This document shows positions 62,917 through 64,000 of a DNA stretch of 64,000 nt, piece by piece (position 1 is the stretch's first letter; each line of letters opens with the position of its first letter). Made by a program: the position numbers and the translations under genes. This DNA is from Streptomyces dioscori (lineage in GTDB: Bacteria > Actinomycetota > Actinomycetes > Streptomycetales > Streptomycetaceae), in contig NZ_KZ679043.1 of NCBI RefSeq assembly GCF_003024195.1, positions 62,001-126,000 on the forward strand. The letters run 5' to 3'. The notes under the pieces were generated by a model. It saw nothing but the letters and a program-made list of their open reading frames with translations, was not told where the DNA came from and did not search any database.

Positions 62917-63726
62917 GTGAGTGTGCTCGACGAGATCATCGACGGAGTCCGTGCCGACCTCGCGGAACGGCAGGCGCGCGTCAGCCTCGACGAGCTCAAG
63001 GAGCGCGCCGCGAAGGCTCAGCCTGCCAAGGACGGTGTCGCGGCCCTGCGCGGCGACGGCGTCAAGGTCATCTGCGAGGTCAAGCGCTCCAGCCCGTCCA
63101 AGGGTGCCCTCGCCGCGATCGCCGACCCCGCGGCCCTCGCCGCGGACTACGAGGCCGGCGGCGCGGCCGTCATCTCCGTGCTCACCGAGCAGCGCCGCTT
63201 CGGCGGCTCGCTCGCCGATCTGGAGGCCGTCCGCGCCCGGGTCGACATCCCGGTGCTGCGCAAGGACTTCATCGTCACGTCGTACCAGCTGTGGGAGGCC
63301 CGCGCGTACGGGGCCGACCTCGCGCTGCTCATCGTGGCCGCCCTCGACCAGCCCGCCCTGGAGTCCCTCATCGAGCGCGCCGAGTCCATCGGGCTCACCC
63401 CGCTCGTCGAGGTCCACGACGAGGACGAGATCGACCGGGCGGTGGACGCCGGGGCGAAGGTCATCGGCGTCAACGCGCGCAACCTCAAGGACCTCAAGGT
63501 CGACCGCGGCACCTTCGAGCGCATCGCGCCCGAGATCCCCGCGCACATCGTGAAGATCGCCGAGTCCGGGGTGCGCGGCCCGCACGACCTCATCGCCTAC
63601 GCCAACGCGGGCGCCGACGCCGTACTGGTCGGAGAGTCCCTGGTGACCGGCCGGGACCCGAAGACGGCCGTCTCCGATCTGGTCGCCGCGGGCGCGCATC
63701 CCGCGCTGCGGCACGGACGGGGCTGA
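62917..63726 (+). CDS. trpC: indole-3-glycerol phosphate synthase TrpC
   Basis: A 269-residue barrel enzyme converting carboxyphenylamino-deoxyribulose phosphate to indole-glycerol phosphate. The catalytic Lys/Glu regions are visible in ICEVKRSSPSKGAL, VLRKDFIVTSYQLWEARAYGAD and VIGVNARNLKDLKVD. GTG 62917 after GGAAGGGGG; an in-frame extension upstream is not needed. Confidence 0.95.
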   Translation: MSVLDEIIDGVRADLAERQARVSLDELKERAAKAQPAKDGVAALRGDGVKVICEVKRSSPSKGALAAIADPAALAADYEAGGAAVISVLTEQRRFGGSLADLEAVRARVDIPVLRKDFIVTSYQLWEARAYGADLALLIVAALDQPALESLIERAESIGLTPLVEVHDEDEIDRAVDAGAKVIGVNARNLKDLKVDRGTFERIAPEIPAHIVKIAESGVRGPHDLIAYANAGADAVLVGESLVTGRDPKTAVSDLVAAGAHPALRHGRG

Positions 63727-63735
63727 CCTCTCCCG

Positions 63736-63999
63736 ATGAGCGCCGGCCGTACCCTCGCCGCGACCCGCCGTCCGGGCTCCCGCCCCGACGGCGGTCCGGC
63801 GTGCGTCCGGCCTGGCGCCGCGGGACTCCCGGCGGCTGCCGGCCCCTACGCGCGGCTCGCCCGCGGCTGCCGTCCGCGCGGCTGCCGGGCGCCTGCGCGG
63901 CGTGTGCACGGGCGTCGGGTGCGGTATGTCATCGGCGATGAGCCGGGTCAAGTGAATGGCATGCGATGGCGTCGGCGCGTGTCACCTGCGGTGAGCTGA
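63736..63999 (+). CDS. trpM: TrpM-type small basic protein
   Basis: An 87-residue basic protein with four Cys, ending RGRRVRYVIGDEPGQVNGMRWRR-like segments (GRRVRYVIGDEPGQVNG visible). The position right after trpC matches trpM (trpX), a small modulator of tryptophan synthesis and development described in S. coelicolor. The first 40 residues are low-complexity and may be a mis-started extension; a start nearer residue 35 is possible. Confidence 0.7.
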   Translation: MSAGRTLAATRRPGSRPDGGPACVRPGAAGLPAAAGPYARLARGCRPRGCRAPARRVHGRRVRYVIGDEPGQVNGMRWRRRVSPAVS

Positions 64000-64000
64000 A

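Overview
The window is very GC-rich, uses GTG and TTG starts freely, and has the gene order of a Streptomyces chromosome core: the division and cell wall (dcw) cluster, ileS, dnaE, and the his and trp genes. The identification rests on gene order, protein sequences and actinobacterial hallmarks (SepF, polar DivIVA, bL37, PriA-type HisA, TrpM). No transposase, prophage, CRISPR, rRNA or tRNA was seen, so this is core rather than accessory DNA.

Region 1 (1-4523, minus strand): a coupled moxR - DUF58 - transglutaminase operon, cut by the left edge, and a beta-carbonic anhydrase. Region 2 (4524-23097, plus): a structured leader and promoter, then rsmH-ftsL-ftsI-murE-murF-mraY-murD-ftsW-murG-ftsQ, a regulated gap, and ftsZ-pgeF-ylmE-sepF-ylmG-divIVA. 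These genes make lipid II, polymerise it at septa, assemble the Z-ring and direct polar growth. Region 3 (23098-34185): terminators; ileS behind a T-box leader; a Lys/Ala-rich DksA-type protein; lspA, rluD, a GNAT, a CPA1 antiporter, an MscS channel and a dienelactone-hydrolase-like protein.

Region 4 (34186-50256): a frameshifted PhoD phosphatase, a DsbA-like protein with a membrane partner, a DUF2252 protein, dnaE, a 59-residue protein, an NYN protein, an ABC-2 exporter, a DUF2567 protein, a 24-residue bL37 gene, YbaK, a LON-domain protein and a repeat-type protein. Region 5 (50257-63999): a beta-helix membrane protein divergent from hisD-hisC-hisB-(54-residue membrane protein)-hisH-hisA/priA-ridA-hisF, largely joined by 4-base stop/start overlaps; then hisI, trpE, small membrane genes, trpC and trpM. 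No trpF is seen; the HisA is of the bifunctional PriA type.

Most notable: an isoleucyl-tRNA synthetase with a swapped HIGH signature (GAHH) under T-box control; three genes (lspA, hisC, hisH) with tandem repeats just after the start codon; nine copies of an intergenic element with core GCGCAGTTCCCCGCGCCCC; a single-base frameshift in phoD; a palindrome and GACAC sites upstream of ftsZ; competing hairpins downstream of ileS; and several genes too small for ordinary ORF calling.
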